Source of the DNA: a virus
DNA length: 64,000 nucleotides
Direction: 5' to 3' (one strand)
Virus record (IMG/VR): IMGVR_UViG_3300020174_001540
Location: 22,826 to 86,825 of that record
Part shown: piece by piece, positions 16,808 to 25,940 of the stretch
Numbering within the stretch: position 1 is the first letter of the stretch
Layout: the number at the start of each line of letters is the position of its first letter
Made by a program: the position numbers and the translations under genes
The notes under the pieces: model-generated
Databases searched by the model: none
What the model was told of the DNA's origin: nothing
Seen by the model: the letters and a program-made list of their open reading frames with translations, nothing else

Positions 16808-17501
16808 AATCCCAATCTCCCCATATTAATTTGCGTTCACCACAAGACCAACATACACCACACGGTTTTTCTGTGTCAGGTATATTAGTACAGCATGACC
16901 TCGTTTCCTGCAACAAATCAAATAAATCAAATCTCCTGTAGATTGACGCAACAAACCTTTTATCAACATTTGCAAATGGAGAATAGTATGGATATCCAAA
17001 TCTATCAATTGTAATAGGAATATCGTTTTCATTCCGTATACCAATCATTGGATCACATTCTTTCCAAAGATTAATATGCGTACCATCTTTTAATTCAATG
17101 TCAACATCAAATCGAGGGTTAGCTGTATTACCGCCAATAAGCATATCATACTCACCACGGCCAAACACTTCTTTTTGATATTTATGTAGGTGAGAGTCGT
17201 TATAATCATCACCGTAGACTGTATGGTGAGACAAGATGTTGTGGTAATCAAACTTGCTAATCATATATTCAATGATGTTGGCAGACCTTCGTGCCTGCCA
17301 TCTATACCGCTTGTCAAAGGCTAGAGTAAGGCATCCAATCGTTGTATCGTGTCGGTTATTTTCCGTTAAGTATTTGATTAGTAAATAAAAAACCAATGCC
17401 GAATCAGCACCACCGCTTAAATTAAAAAGTATTCTTTTACATTCTAACGGTATTTCAAAGCTTATAGATTGACCAAACTCATCCTCAAGATACATCATCA
17501 A
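16767..17501 (-). CDS. QueC-like PP-loop ATPase
   Basis: An N-type ATP pyrophosphatase. FNLSGGADSAL near residue 27 is the PP-loop (SGGxDS). A C-terminal block has SCCTN and CGVCWSC, giving the CxxC-type zinc cluster that marks 7-cyano-7-deazaguanine synthase (QueC), preceded by a FDLFDLLQETRSC segment like that of QueC. It might make a 7-deazaguanine precursor, which some phages place in DNA, but no other queuosine-pathway gene is visible, so the activity could be a generic ATP-dependent amidation or adenylation. Confidence 0.6.
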   Translation of the reverse strand: MMMYLEDEFGQSISFEIPLECKRILFNLSGGADSALVFYLLIKYLTENNRHDTTIGCLTLAFDKRYRWQARRSANIIEYMISKFDYHNILSHHTVYGDDYNDSHLHKYQKEVFGRGEYDMLIGGNTANPRFDVDIELKDGTHINLWKECDPMIGIRNENDIPITIDRFGYPYYSPFANVDKRFVASIYRRFDLFDLLQETRSCCTNIPDTEKPCGVCWSCGERKLIWGDWDYGFIPGRKIGNQS

Positions 17502-18318
17502 TCCACTTGTTTATCGCTGCACCGAGGTTTATTTGTCCTTTTGCATCAGGATGAGAGTCAAGTTCTGAAATTTTACTTTCTGCTGATATCCATTTACCAC
17601 CAATCTCTTTCCATACAGGCCAACCATATACTTCAACAGGTTTGATCTTTTCAACTTTTGCAAATGCCTCGCCTGAGATTAATTCGTTTAAAATTGCCTT
17701 AGTTAAAAAACAATTCTCAACTCTTTCATCAATCATTAAGTTAAAAACTTTCCATTCCTTGGGGTGCTTTTGTCTAAAGTTATCGAGGTACCACCACCAG
17801 TAATCGGATGTAAACGGCCATATTGGGACATCAGATTGAAATATATTTAATTTAATATTAAGTTTACGGCATAACATAATTACCTTCTCAATATAAAACA
17901 ACGTGTTTTCTAATATAGGTATAGGTCCGTCGAGTGCTAATGGCAATGTATGTAAACCCATTAAGTATTCAGCGCTTGAGTTATCTTTTCTGAATTTCTT
18001 TTCAGAATTAGATTCCATTGCAAACACCTCCCACCTTTTACAAGGCATTATTCTGCGCCTACCTAATTGCAATCTTGACCAATCGGTAAGTTGCCAACAA
18101 ATGTGTGATGGAGGATCATCTGATAATACCGCGTCCATTATTTCAATATAAGCATACTCATTTGAACTACCAGATCTACCTTTATTAACGGCAGGCAATC
18201 CCAAATGCTTTCCAACATATTCTGGCCATTTCGGCCATGAGCAATCAAGTTCTTCATGCTGAAAAGAAAAGTAATTGTGGTCAGTCCAACTACATCCTAC
18301 TGCAAGCAAATAACTCAT
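17485..18318 (-). CDS. SGNH/GDSL-like hydrolase
   Basis: A 277-residue protein. Block I is VGCSWTDH near residue 7, block II/III is NKGRSGSSNEYAY near 45, and a C-terminal LDSHPDAKGQINLG is like the Asp-x-x-His block V. SGNH enzymes are esterases or O-acetyl hydrolases on sugars and lipids. The catalytic residues are weakly placed, so activity is unproven. It overlaps both neighbours. Confidence 0.62.
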   Translation of the reverse strand: MSYLLAVGCSWTDHNYFSFQHEELDCSWPKWPEYVGKHLGLPAVNKGRSGSSNEYAYIEIMDAVLSDDPPSHICWQLTDWSRLQLGRRRIMPCKRWEVFAMESNSEKKFRKDNSSAEYLMGLHTLPLALDGPIPILENTLFYIEKVIMLCRKLNIKLNIFQSDVPIWPFTSDYWWWYLDNFRQKHPKEWKVFNLMIDERVENCFLTKAILNELISGEAFAKVEKIKPVEVYGWPVWKEIGGKWISAESKISELDSHPDAKGQINLGAAINKWIDDVS

Positions 18319-20027
18319 TACATTATCAACCCAAAGTTTTTAGAAATAAAGTGTATGAATTGAAGTTCTTTAAACTTTATGTTTGTTTCTAACTCATGCT
18401 TTCTTTGTTTAAAATGGCGGTTGGTTGGATCATAGGCAGCCAGCTTAGTAGTATCGTGTTTGAAATGCCATTTCTCTTGTAGGCGCATTACAGGTACATT
18501 ATTGATCTTAGTCTTATATGACATTATAGTTTCATTATCGTGTCCAAATGATCTACGGATCTCCTCAGTATACATTGAGAATTCCTTAACCTCATCCATT
18601 AAATCTAACAATTCATCAATGCCACCAAAATAATCAAGTTGTTCCATAATCTTTCGGCTTGACATCATAATCCCAGTATTGAATACCCAATTGTCACCAT
18701 CAAGATCTTCCTCTGCCAACAATGCGTGCGCATTCCAATACTTTGCTTGGGGATTACGGAAATCTTTATTATAATTTTTGAAATATAATGGATCTCTTAC
18801 ATTAACTCCTGCTTCATACGCGGTGTTTACATCACAACAAAATCCTTGTTCTGCTCTCAAATAATTAAACGCATCAAACTTATCAGCAAAATATACATCG
18901 TAATCAATATACAAAACTAAATCATAATCGTGAGTTAATTTATCAAGTAACCAAACTTTATATAGATTAATAATATTGTATTCTGTTAGTTGTGGAAATC
19001 TTGCCGCAAATGTTTCGTATTGCTCATCACGCCCAAACTGAATAAATTCTGCACCGCATAGATCTGCATAATCTCGGTGGTTTTTATCTAACTTATCTTT
19101 AAATTCTGCAAGCCGTTGTTTAACACGGAGACTTTTCGGAACATCATCATCGGATGGACCACGAGGATTGTCAAGACGTTCGTCAGGTATTTCAATATAA
19201 ATTGAATAGATACATTTAGTTTTATCGTTAAAGAAATGATTGAACTTTTTATTAATAAAATGAGCAACCTTAATCTCATCCCAATCAACAGTTATAAGAT
19301 CATCGGATACAATGTAATGCCATTCTCTATCCATCAAAACATACGGGATATTGAATTCTTCCATAATCCATGAAAACAATGATTCGTTGTTTGGATAATA
19401 ATACATTCTCAAATAAGTACTATTAACACCCATAAGATTATCGTGCTTTATTTGATTAATCTTTTTTATGCCTTTTTTAATTCTTGCGATATACTTGATC
19501 TTTTTGATGTGTTCAGACTTGCCAACCATAATACCTGTATTCATCACATGGCAATCAAACTTATCATTAAGTAGATCTCTTGTGATATGGTATTTTAATG
19601 TTGGGTTACGCACGCCAATTTCTTGAAAGACAACTTCATTAATGTTTCTATTCAATATCTTTTCATCTTGATCTTTAATATGAATGCCTTTACTCAAATC
19701 CAATTCATCAAACATATTCTCATCGGTATTGAATACCACATCCATATCAATATACATTACTTCATCATATTCTTCAGCAAGTTTGGCAAATAAGTGATGT
19801 TTATATAAGTTAACCTTTGTAAACTCAACGTCGTGCTCGACAACAAAGTCTTTCATTGTGTTATGGAATAATTTAAATTCTACACCAATTTTATCGGCAT
19901 AATCTTTTTTGTTGTCAATCAGTTTATCCCAATAATCTTTTTGCTGTTCGTGTGACCAATGATTAACATTCCATGCATCATCTTCACGACTAATATCATC
20001 CCAAACTGTAAATATAATTCGTTTCAT
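18318..20027 (-). CDS. tandem two-domain GT-A glycosyltransferase
   Basis: A 569-residue protein with an internal duplication. The first half has VMYIDMDVVF and the second VLYIDYDVYF, each a DxD site following similar NLYKHHLFAKL and NLYKVWLLDKL helices. This resembles two fused GT8-like galactosyl/glucosyl transferases. The start at 20027 gives an ATGA overlap with the upstream gene and is preferred over the ATG at 20087. The domains may add two sugars in order. Confidence 0.75.
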   Translation of the reverse strand: MKRIIFTVWDDISREDDAWNVNHWSHEQQKDYWDKLIDNKKDYADKIGVEFKLFHNTMKDFVVEHDVEFTKVNLYKHHLFAKLAEEYDEVMYIDMDVVFNTDENMFDELDLSKGIHIKDQDEKILNRNINEVVFQEIGVRNPTLKYHITRDLLNDKFDCHVMNTGIMVGKSEHIKKIKYIARIKKGIKKINQIKHDNLMGVNSTYLRMYYYPNNESLFSWIMEEFNIPYVLMDREWHYIVSDDLITVDWDEIKVAHFINKKFNHFFNDKTKCIYSIYIEIPDERLDNPRGPSDDDVPKSLRVKQRLAEFKDKLDKNHRDYADLCGAEFIQFGRDEQYETFAARFPQLTEYNIINLYKVWLLDKLTHDYDLVLYIDYDVYFADKFDAFNYLRAEQGFCCDVNTAYEAGVNVRDPLYFKNYNKDFRNPQAKYWNAHALLAEEDLDGDNWVFNTGIMMSSRKIMEQLDYFGGIDELLDLMDEVKEFSMYTEEIRRSFGHDNETIMSYKTKINNVPVMRLQEKWHFKHDTTKLAAYDPTNRHFKQRKHELETNIKFKELQFIHFISKNFGLIM

Positions 20028-20695
20028 ATACCAATCACCATATATCTTTGATATTGAGCATTCTCCGGTGTAGTAAATCCTGACCAAAATACTCTTGTTA
20101 AACCCAATGATTTTTCAAATTCTTCAATACTGTTATGAGTATTAATGTGCTCAGCTTCATTATGAAAGTTATTACTTTGAAAGCATACAATGCAATTTGG
20201 TTTCTTAAGGCGGATAATCATTTCAATATCCTCCTGTTCCATATGCTCACAACTTGTATTAATAATGAGTTGAAAATTTTCTGCGCGTTCAATAAAATAA
20301 TCTATTGCATCATCATGCTTCCAATGAATATTTTGGCAATGCTCAATATCTTTGTGTAGCATAGGACCGTATATTTCACATTGGTAATCTGAATCAACAT
20401 TCCATACCGCAACATCATTATCGAGATGTTCTTTCATTAATAATCCGGCAATACCATACCATGCACCCATAACTAAAACGTGCTCAATCGGCCCGTCTCG
20501 TAGAAAGGTTTCATCGTTTACAAATTCTTTGAGGTTTTCAACCAGCCATTGCTTACTTGTTGTTTGGCTAGGATTAACGGCAGTCATAATATCGAGTGAA
20601 CGGTATAAATCTACATTAGGATTATACTTTGACTCAACATATATTTCTTCAATTATTTTAAGAGCATTTTTATAAAGTGTTTCTAGGTAATTCAT
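20024..20695 (-). CDS. SAM methyltransferase-like protein
   Basis: A 223-residue protein. HVLVMGAWYGIAGLLM near 68-83 looks like a glycine-rich SAM loop, followed by VWNVDSDYQC, an acidic second strand, and a LIINTSCEHM strand. It is likely a class I methyltransferase, but a weak one. It overlaps the two-domain glycosyltransferase by four bases. Confidence 0.6.
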   Translation of the reverse strand: MNYLETLYKNALKIIEEIYVESKYNPNVDLYRSLDIMTAVNPSQTTSKQWLVENLKEFVNDETFLRDGPIEHVLVMGAWYGIAGLLMKEHLDNDVAVWNVDSDYQCEIYGPMLHKDIEHCQNIHWKHDDAIDYFIERAENFQLIINTSCEHMEQEDIEMIIRLKKPNCIVCFQSNNFHNEAEHINTHNSIEEFEKSLGLTRVFWSGFTTPENAQYQRYMVIGI

Positions 20696-21278
20696 ATTTC
20701 ATTCCATTATACATATCAATTGGTGCAGTGCCATTATAAGGATTGGCAATTGAGTTTACTAATCCGTGTTCAAACGTATTAAATTCAATACCTTCATGGA
20801 CAAGAAAACGATCTATACCTGCGTACTTTCTCATAAAGTAATCTTTATTTGACATAAAGTGATCCCAGATATGATTCTGTTCACCAGCAGTCCATGTGAT
20901 TACTGAACTATTTATGTGAACATCATAAGCATGAGGTGCCATGTATAAATCGTCTTTCCAATAATCTTTAATGATTGTTAACCCATCCCAATTCAACCAT
21001 GGGCGCGGATCAGCTTTAATATCCATGTCTAAATCAAAGAATAAACATTTACCTCTGACTGGAAAATCTTTACTAAACATTGCAAGTTTATTCCACCAAA
21101 ATCTAAGTGATGGTTTTTTGAAACATGGAATACACTCAATCTCAACATTCAACGGATTATCAGTATAGCACAAGTATTGAGAATTAGGATAGTATTCTCG
21201 TAGCTGATCTCTCAATCTGTTAACGTGTTCAGGGTCGTACTTGTCACCATGTTTCACAAATATAATATTATCGGTCAT
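20670..21278 (-). CDS. GT-A-like glycosyltransferase
   Basis: About 202 residues from the ATG at 21278, which has GAGGAA at better spacing than the ATG at 21287. CLFFDLDMDIKADPRPW near residue 75 is a DxD-type metal site, and WWNKLAMFSKDF precedes it. It is related in style to the DxD domains of the neighbouring two-domain protein. Acceptor unknown. Confidence 0.68.
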   Translation of the reverse strand: MTDNIIFVKHGDKYDPEHVNRLRDQLREYYPNSQYLCYTDNPLNVEIECIPCFKKPSLRFWWNKLAMFSKDFPVRGKCLFFDLDMDIKADPRPWLNWDGLTIIKDYWKDDLYMAPHAYDVHINSSVITWTAGEQNHIWDHFMSNKDYFMRKYAGIDRFLVHEGIEFNTFEHGLVNSIANPYNGTAPIDMYNGMKYELPRNTL

Positions 21279-22368
21279 TAATTGCATTCCTCAATAAGTT
21301 CATAATTTTTGTAACTGCATTCCTGCTATTACGGTTAGACAGGTTTAATATTTTTAGTCTATTCATTATATCTTCTAATACATCTTTTGATAACAAATTA
21401 ATATTCCAATTTTCAGTATGCTGCCGTCCTGCTCTATCATATGCATTTATAAACGCGCCAAAACCATTCCACTCCGCATATTTAAAAAACAAATCAATAT
21501 TTTCGGCATTGACTTTCATAAGAGTTGAATTAACTTTAATGTTTTCAGGACCTAATACATCTTTAAACTTTTGAATGTTATCCATTGTTTCATTATACTT
21601 ACCGCCAATTCTAATCATATCATATTCCGATTCAACAACAGTATCTAATGAAACTGAAAGACTAATGTTGTTTTCTTGGCACATCCTTAAAACTTTTTTA
21701 TTAAATACACTACCGTTAGTACAGATTTGTACTCTCATCTCAGGATTAATGTCGGCAATCAACGCACAAAGTTTATATAATGCTTTATGAGAAAACGGTT
21801 CTCCACCAACAAATCTTATCTCTTTTAGGTGTGGAATAAACTCGACAAACTGTTCAAGCAATTGTTCTAGGTTTTCATCATTATCAAACACGTTTGGATC
21901 ATATTGTTTAAGATCTTTATCGCGTCCTAACATATGTTTTGATGATAATTCGCCAAAGCACATTGGGCACGCCATATTACACAGATTACTAATTTCAAAT
22001 TCAAAAACTCTAGGCCATGAGTTAGCATCCATTGCGTGTTCTAATCTATCTCTGCCAACATTATAATCATATTCAATAATAGGTGGTGTTTCACCTTTAT
22101 CAATTCTTTTTTGACAAGCAGCCTGACAACCTGCACTTAATTTATTCTCAAGGAAGTCATCTTTATAAGTGTTGTTTAATTCACCAAACCAATAATCTTT
22201 TAAACCAAACTGATCTTTTTTCCATATTTTCATTTTACGGCTAAAGCAGCAAGGATGCATCCCGCCGTTTCTTCTTATTCGCATATGATTAAATGCGGCA
22301 TAGCATGAGATAATTTTATGTTCTTCGGGTATAGTTCGTTTACTTTGAAATAAATCCCACTTATTCAT
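21268..22368 (-). CDS. radical SAM protein
   Basis: A 366-residue radical SAM enzyme. The 4Fe-4S CxxxCxxC motif is NLCNMACPMCFG near residue 132, followed by VGGEPF near 194, which binds the SAM amino group. N-terminal cysteines (CYAAFNHMRIRR, HPCCFS) may hold extra clusters. The next gene is a second radical SAM protein with a similar layout, so they may work on one substrate or in sequence. Substrate unknown. Confidence 0.82.
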   Translation of the reverse strand: MNKWDLFQSKRTIPEEHKIISCYAAFNHMRIRRNGGMHPCCFSRKMKIWKKDQFGLKDYWFGELNNTYKDDFLENKLSAGCQAACQKRIDKGETPPIIEYDYNVGRDRLEHAMDANSWPRVFEFEISNLCNMACPMCFGELSSKHMLGRDKDLKQYDPNVFDNDENLEQLLEQFVEFIPHLKEIRFVGGEPFSHKALYKLCALIADINPEMRVQICTNGSVFNKKVLRMCQENNISLSVSLDTVVESEYDMIRIGGKYNETMDNIQKFKDVLGPENIKVNSTLMKVNAENIDLFFKYAEWNGFGAFINAYDRAGRQHTENWNINLLSKDVLEDIMNRLKILNLSNRNSRNAVTKIMNLLRNAINDR

Positions 22369-23572
22369 TATCTTTGTATTCCTTCAAATATGGAGCCAAA
22401 TCCCATATGTCTTCATTATTTTCACGTGCCACTAAACAAAAGTCAATCCATTCAACCATTCTTTCTTGTATCTCTGCCTTTTCGCCATTCCATTCTTCTT
22501 CTTGTGGTACAACACTTAATACGTTATTAGTATTACTCAAATCAAGTTTTGGGTTTCGCCAATAAAATTTATCGACTTGTTCAAATTTAGAATTAAGATA
22601 TTCAAATAGTTTATCAATACCTTCTTTTTGGTGATGATCCTCTAACCAAACAGGTGAACAATATTTTGGAAATGTAACAAGGTTTGCCATACTTACACGA
22701 GGCACACCAGGTACATCAATAAAGTAATCAATCAATTCTGGTAAGTGCATCCAATTATAAATTGAGACCGTTGCAACAACTATTACGATGCGTCCTTCGA
22801 CAGCGTGGTACCGATTGATATTATTTATTGTGCGTTCAAAGTTACCGCCACGGATCCAATCATATGTTTCGTGTACTCCATCAATACTTGCTTGAATGTG
22901 TACTTCTTCAATCTGATGTAAAATATCAATAACAGTATTAGTAACCAATTGAAAGTTAGTACAAATCTCAACACGGCATTTAGGATTTGTTTCCGCAACC
23001 TTTTTCAATATTTTTATATTGTTTGGGTCAGCAAATGGTTCACCACCTTTAATGGTTAGGTGCTGTAAATGTGGAACAAGATCAAGTACCTTATCAACAT
23101 CGGCGTCAGTCATCTTATACATATCAGTGTGGAATTTATGATTTTGGTTTCGCCAATCTAAACCAGACTCCACCGCCATTTTTTCATATGGTGCCCACTT
23201 TGACGAATACTTACCTGAACAGGTTACGCACATTTGGTTACAGATATTACTTGTTGTAAGCTCAAGAAACCTTATTGGTGTTACCTCAGCGGCAACGTCT
23301 TCTTCATATGTTGGAAATTTAAAACGGTTGTAAGTATCAAACCGAGCAAGGCGCCCTGCATCCCAATGGCGCCAACAGACATCACATTGAGGCGGGAATT
23401 TCTTTTCTTTAAAATCTGCACGGATTTGGTTGTATATATCACCGTTAAAGAACTCAGTTAAATCAGGAACATCTTTAATATGTGATACCGCAGTGTTATC
23501 ACCGGCACAGCATAAGACAATTTCTCCAATAGGATTGATTGTCAATCCAGTTTCAGGTACCATACATTTCAT
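22361..23572 (-). CDS. radical SAM protein, paralogue of its neighbour
   Basis: A 403-residue radical SAM enzyme. The cluster motif is NICNQMCVTCSG near 110-121 and the SAM-binding KGGEPFADP near 175. Cysteines at the N-terminus (GEIVLCCAGD and PPQCDVCWR) resemble auxiliary cluster ligands of peptide-modifying enzymes. Overlaps the second radical SAM gene by eight bases. A modified peptide or sugar product is possible. Confidence 0.82.
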   Translation of the reverse strand: MKCMVPETGLTINPIGEIVLCCAGDNTAVSHIKDVPDLTEFFNGDIYNQIRADFKEKKFPPQCDVCWRHWDAGRLARFDTYNRFKFPTYEEDVAAEVTPIRFLELTTSNICNQMCVTCSGKYSSKWAPYEKMAVESGLDWRNQNHKFHTDMYKMTDADVDKVLDLVPHLQHLTIKGGEPFADPNNIKILKKVAETNPKCRVEICTNFQLVTNTVIDILHQIEEVHIQASIDGVHETYDWIRGGNFERTINNINRYHAVEGRIVIVVATVSIYNWMHLPELIDYFIDVPGVPRVSMANLVTFPKYCSPVWLEDHHQKEGIDKLFEYLNSKFEQVDKFYWRNPKLDLSNTNNVLSVVPQEEEWNGEKAEIQERMVEWIDFCLVARENNEDIWDLAPYLKEYKDNE

Positions 23573-23577
23573 AATAA

Positions 23578-24147
23578 TTAATCCAATACTGTGTTGATAA
23601 TAGAGATTGCCTCAGTAATTTTAGTTGAGCGTCGGATTTTAGATTTGATTTCTTTTGGTGCCTTTTTAATTATATCTTGTTCTAATGACCATAGTTTAAA
23701 TTTAAATACTGCTTCTTTATTAGTATTGTTATCAAGGATATATTCAAACGCAACATTATCAACCTTATTCGTTTTCATTTTAAATGCTTGGTCCAACGTT
23801 GTCAAGTCATCTTTTGTTTTCTCAAGGTCCACACGTTTTGTATGTAGATCTTTAAGTACACGTGCCTTTTCTTTTTCAAGTTCTTCAATACCAAGGATCT
23901 CCCTTGCCCTCATATTAACACGTGTATTGAACTCACGAGAATAACGACGTTTAAATTCTACCGTGTCATCAAGAATTGATTCTTCATCCCATCCTTCTTC
24001 AATCAATGCTTTATAATCTGCGCTATCGGGATTGTTTTCAATAACGTGAGCAACTTTAGTGTCGCCATCCTCGAATATAATCTCAATTGTATTATAACCT
24101 TCATCTATATAATGTGCTTCAATTACCTTACCACTAAACACTGACAT
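23578..24147 (-). CDS. virion-type protein, duplicated copy 1
   Basis: About 189 residues. The start at 24147 gives MSVFSGKVIEAHYIDEGY, which aligns with the start of the next gene, and GAGG precedes it. The two proteins share N-terminal strands, the GWDEESILD / GWTKDRLLD segment, REFNTRV / REFATFV, and a DNNT-K-E-(A/E)-(V/I)-F-K-x-K-L-W block, so they are tandem paralogues. Resemblance to small structural proteins of marine T4-like phages suggests tail or neck function; this is inferred. Confidence 0.7.
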   Translation of the reverse strand: MSVFSGKVIEAHYIDEGYNTIEIIFEDGDTKVAHVIENNPDSADYKALIEEGWDEESILDDTVEFKRRYSREFNTRVNMRAREILGIEELEKEKARVLKDLHTKRVDLEKTKDDLTTLDQAFKMKTNKVDNVAFEYILDNNTNKEAVFKFKLWSLEQDIIKKAPKEIKSKIRRSTKITEAISIINTVLD

Positions 24148-24643
24148 CTTCATCACCCTCATCAATAGCTTGTTGGATTATACCTAACGTGCTCAAAATT
24201 GTTTTACTTTTACGAATATCTCGTTTTAATTTTGAATCACTGTCTTTAATAAAAGGCAATTCCAACGCCCATAATTTAACTTTAAATATTTCTTCTTTAC
24301 TTGTATTGTTATCCATAATAGCTTCATACTTATCAAGACCCATTGTTTTGAGTTTTTTCTCAGCCTTCATACTTTGACTAATAATTAAATGCTTTGCCTG
24401 GGCATTAACAAATGTTGCAAATTCTCTACTTGTTCTCTGTTTATATTCTGCAGTTGAATCGAGGAGTCTATCTTTTGTCCATCCTTCTTCAACCAGATCA
24501 ATATAATCAGGATTATCGGTATCATCTGCGGGAAGGTGGAATACGTGCTCTTTGCCATCATCGTCAAGCCATTTGACAAAAATAGTATCGTAGTTGTTAC
24601 TGATATAATACGCTGTAACTATGCGTTTGCTAAATACTGCCAT
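24134..24643 (-). CDS. virion-type protein, duplicated copy 2
   Basis: A 169-residue paralogue of the preceding gene (MAVFSKRIVTAYYIS against MSVFSGKVIEAHYID). It lacks part of the coiled central helix present in the other copy. The pair overlaps by 14 bases. Function unknown, probably structural. Confidence 0.7.
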   Translation of the reverse strand: MAVFSKRIVTAYYISNNYDTIFVKWLDDDGKEHVFHLPADDTDNPDYIDLVEEGWTKDRLLDSTAEYKQRTSREFATFVNAQAKHLIISQSMKAEKKLKTMGLDKYEAIMDNNTSKEEIFKVKLWALELPFIKDSDSKLKRDIRKSKTILSTLGIIQQAIDEGDEDVSV

Positions 24644-24658
24644 AATATATTCACTTTC

Positions 24659-25702
24659 TTATGATTTTACAATTCTTAAATAATATGTTTCTCTTGTTTG
24701 TGTTACACCGCTTGGAAATTCTTGAGTACGATAATCATCGGTATTGACAAATCTTGTTTGGTAACCGTCATCTGATTCACCTGATAGATATGTATCCGCC
24801 ATACCCGTACCACGTTGCAGCCCATCACCTGTATATGTCGAGTCAGTGATTTCATATGTGATCTTATAACCATCAACAGTACGAGCAACAAGGTTGATTT
24901 CATATGAAAGCATATCTTGGAATTCTTCCAACGTATATGTTTGCACTGATCCATCGGCGGCGGCGTAACATGGAATTTTTACACCAAATTCTGTCCCATC
25001 ACTCGAGACATTAATTTCGCTAACGGCATTCTTTATGTATAGATAATAAGTGTTTACAATAAAATAAATGTCACGGTCATAAAAAGGTTCGCCAATCTGA
25101 TCTCCAGGTGTGACATCATAACCGCCAGTTATATCATATTTTGAATCTTGGAAAACTGAACGTGTTCCTACTTGAGTAAAACCAGATTCAGCACCTGTAC
25201 CAATTTTATATGTGCCTTGCTGATTATCGCCAACAGCTTGGAATGCCATTTCGTTAATCGTAGGATAAATGTATGTGTCACGGAAATCCTCACGAGACAT
25301 AGAACGCAAATTAGCATCACTATCAACGTATAACGGATATCGGTGTGTTTCTTCTGATATTGGATATGTTGGCTCAGTTATAGAATTAAATCTTTGTTTA
25401 ATACCACGCCAAGGTGTTGTAACTAATTCAATGTCAGGTGTTTCCGCAGGAGTGTCAAAATTTGTTATGTCGGTGGTATCTTCGCCTGCTTTATAACGTG
25501 TATCCGTAATAGTACCAATAATATCAGGATCATTAGCAAACTGTGTAAACGGGTTTAATACATATAACTCAACTGCGGGGTTTAGTGCATATTGCCGTGC
25601 TGCTTCACGTCGCCAAAACGATTGTTCTAGGGATGGTGATTCTCGAAACGATAACACACCGTTAGTGTCAACTGAAACATAGGCTGCTGTGCGTGCGGTC
25701 AT
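24659..25702 (-). CDS. virion structural protein, tail-fibre-type, copy 1
   Basis: A 347-residue protein rich in Thr, Asp and Tyr. It shares MTAR at the start, FRDTYIYPTINEM and a YRTQEFPSG block near the C-terminus with the protein at 25936-26931, showing a duplication. The composition and the repeated small-plus-large gene pair fit baseplate or tail-fibre appendage proteins of T4-like phages. A small protein gene with the same arrangement precedes it. Confidence 0.68.
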   Translation of the reverse strand: MTARTAAYVSVDTNGVLSFRESPSLEQSFWRREAARQYALNPAVELYVLNPFTQFANDPDIIGTITDTRYKAGEDTTDITNFDTPAETPDIELVTTPWRGIKQRFNSITEPTYPISEETHRYPLYVDSDANLRSMSREDFRDTYIYPTINEMAFQAVGDNQQGTYKIGTGAESGFTQVGTRSVFQDSKYDITGGYDVTPGDQIGEPFYDRDIYFIVNTYYLYIKNAVSEINVSSDGTEFGVKIPCYAAADGSVQTYTLEEFQDMLSYEINLVARTVDGYKITYEITDSTYTGDGLQRGTGMADTYLSGESDDGYQTRFVNTDDYRTQEFPSGVTQTRETYYLRIVKS

Positions 25703-25914
25703 TAATCATCACTTCCACAGTAAAATGTTTTAAGAACGGTACCGTCTGAAGCTTTAACTTCAAACTTGTGATCCTTGGCAACCACACCAGAGTTAATTGT
25801 CGCGGTTGTAATTTTTTGGTTAATGATGGTAGACGTTCCTGCGTCAATATCGGCAATGTTTTCTAAATGCCGAGTATCATCAATAACTATGCTAGTTCCT
25901 ACTTTTAATGGCAT
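25702..25914 (-). CDS. small tail-fibre-type protein
   Basis: A 70-residue beta-rich protein. GTSIVIDDTRHLENIADIDA is the short repeated motif of marine phage tail-fibre and decoration proteins. Its TAATG-type junction with the following gene and the AGGAGG ribosome site mark it as part of the same late module. It resembles the small protein at 26944-27123. Confidence 0.68.
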   Translation of the reverse strand: MPLKVGTSIVIDDTRHLENIADIDAGTSTIINQKITTATINSGVVAKDHKFEVKASDGTVLKTFYCGSDD

Positions 25915-25932
25915 CCTTGCCTCCTATGAATT

Positions 25933-25940
25933 TATTTATA
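25933..25940 (-). promoter_or_regulatory. T4-type late promoter box TATAAATA
   Basis: A perfect late box on the minus strand, in the intergenic space, placing the start of RNA a few bases before the AGGAGG site of the 70-aa tail-fibre-type gene. It fits the gp55 late sigma encoded at 54764-55276. Confidence 0.6.
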
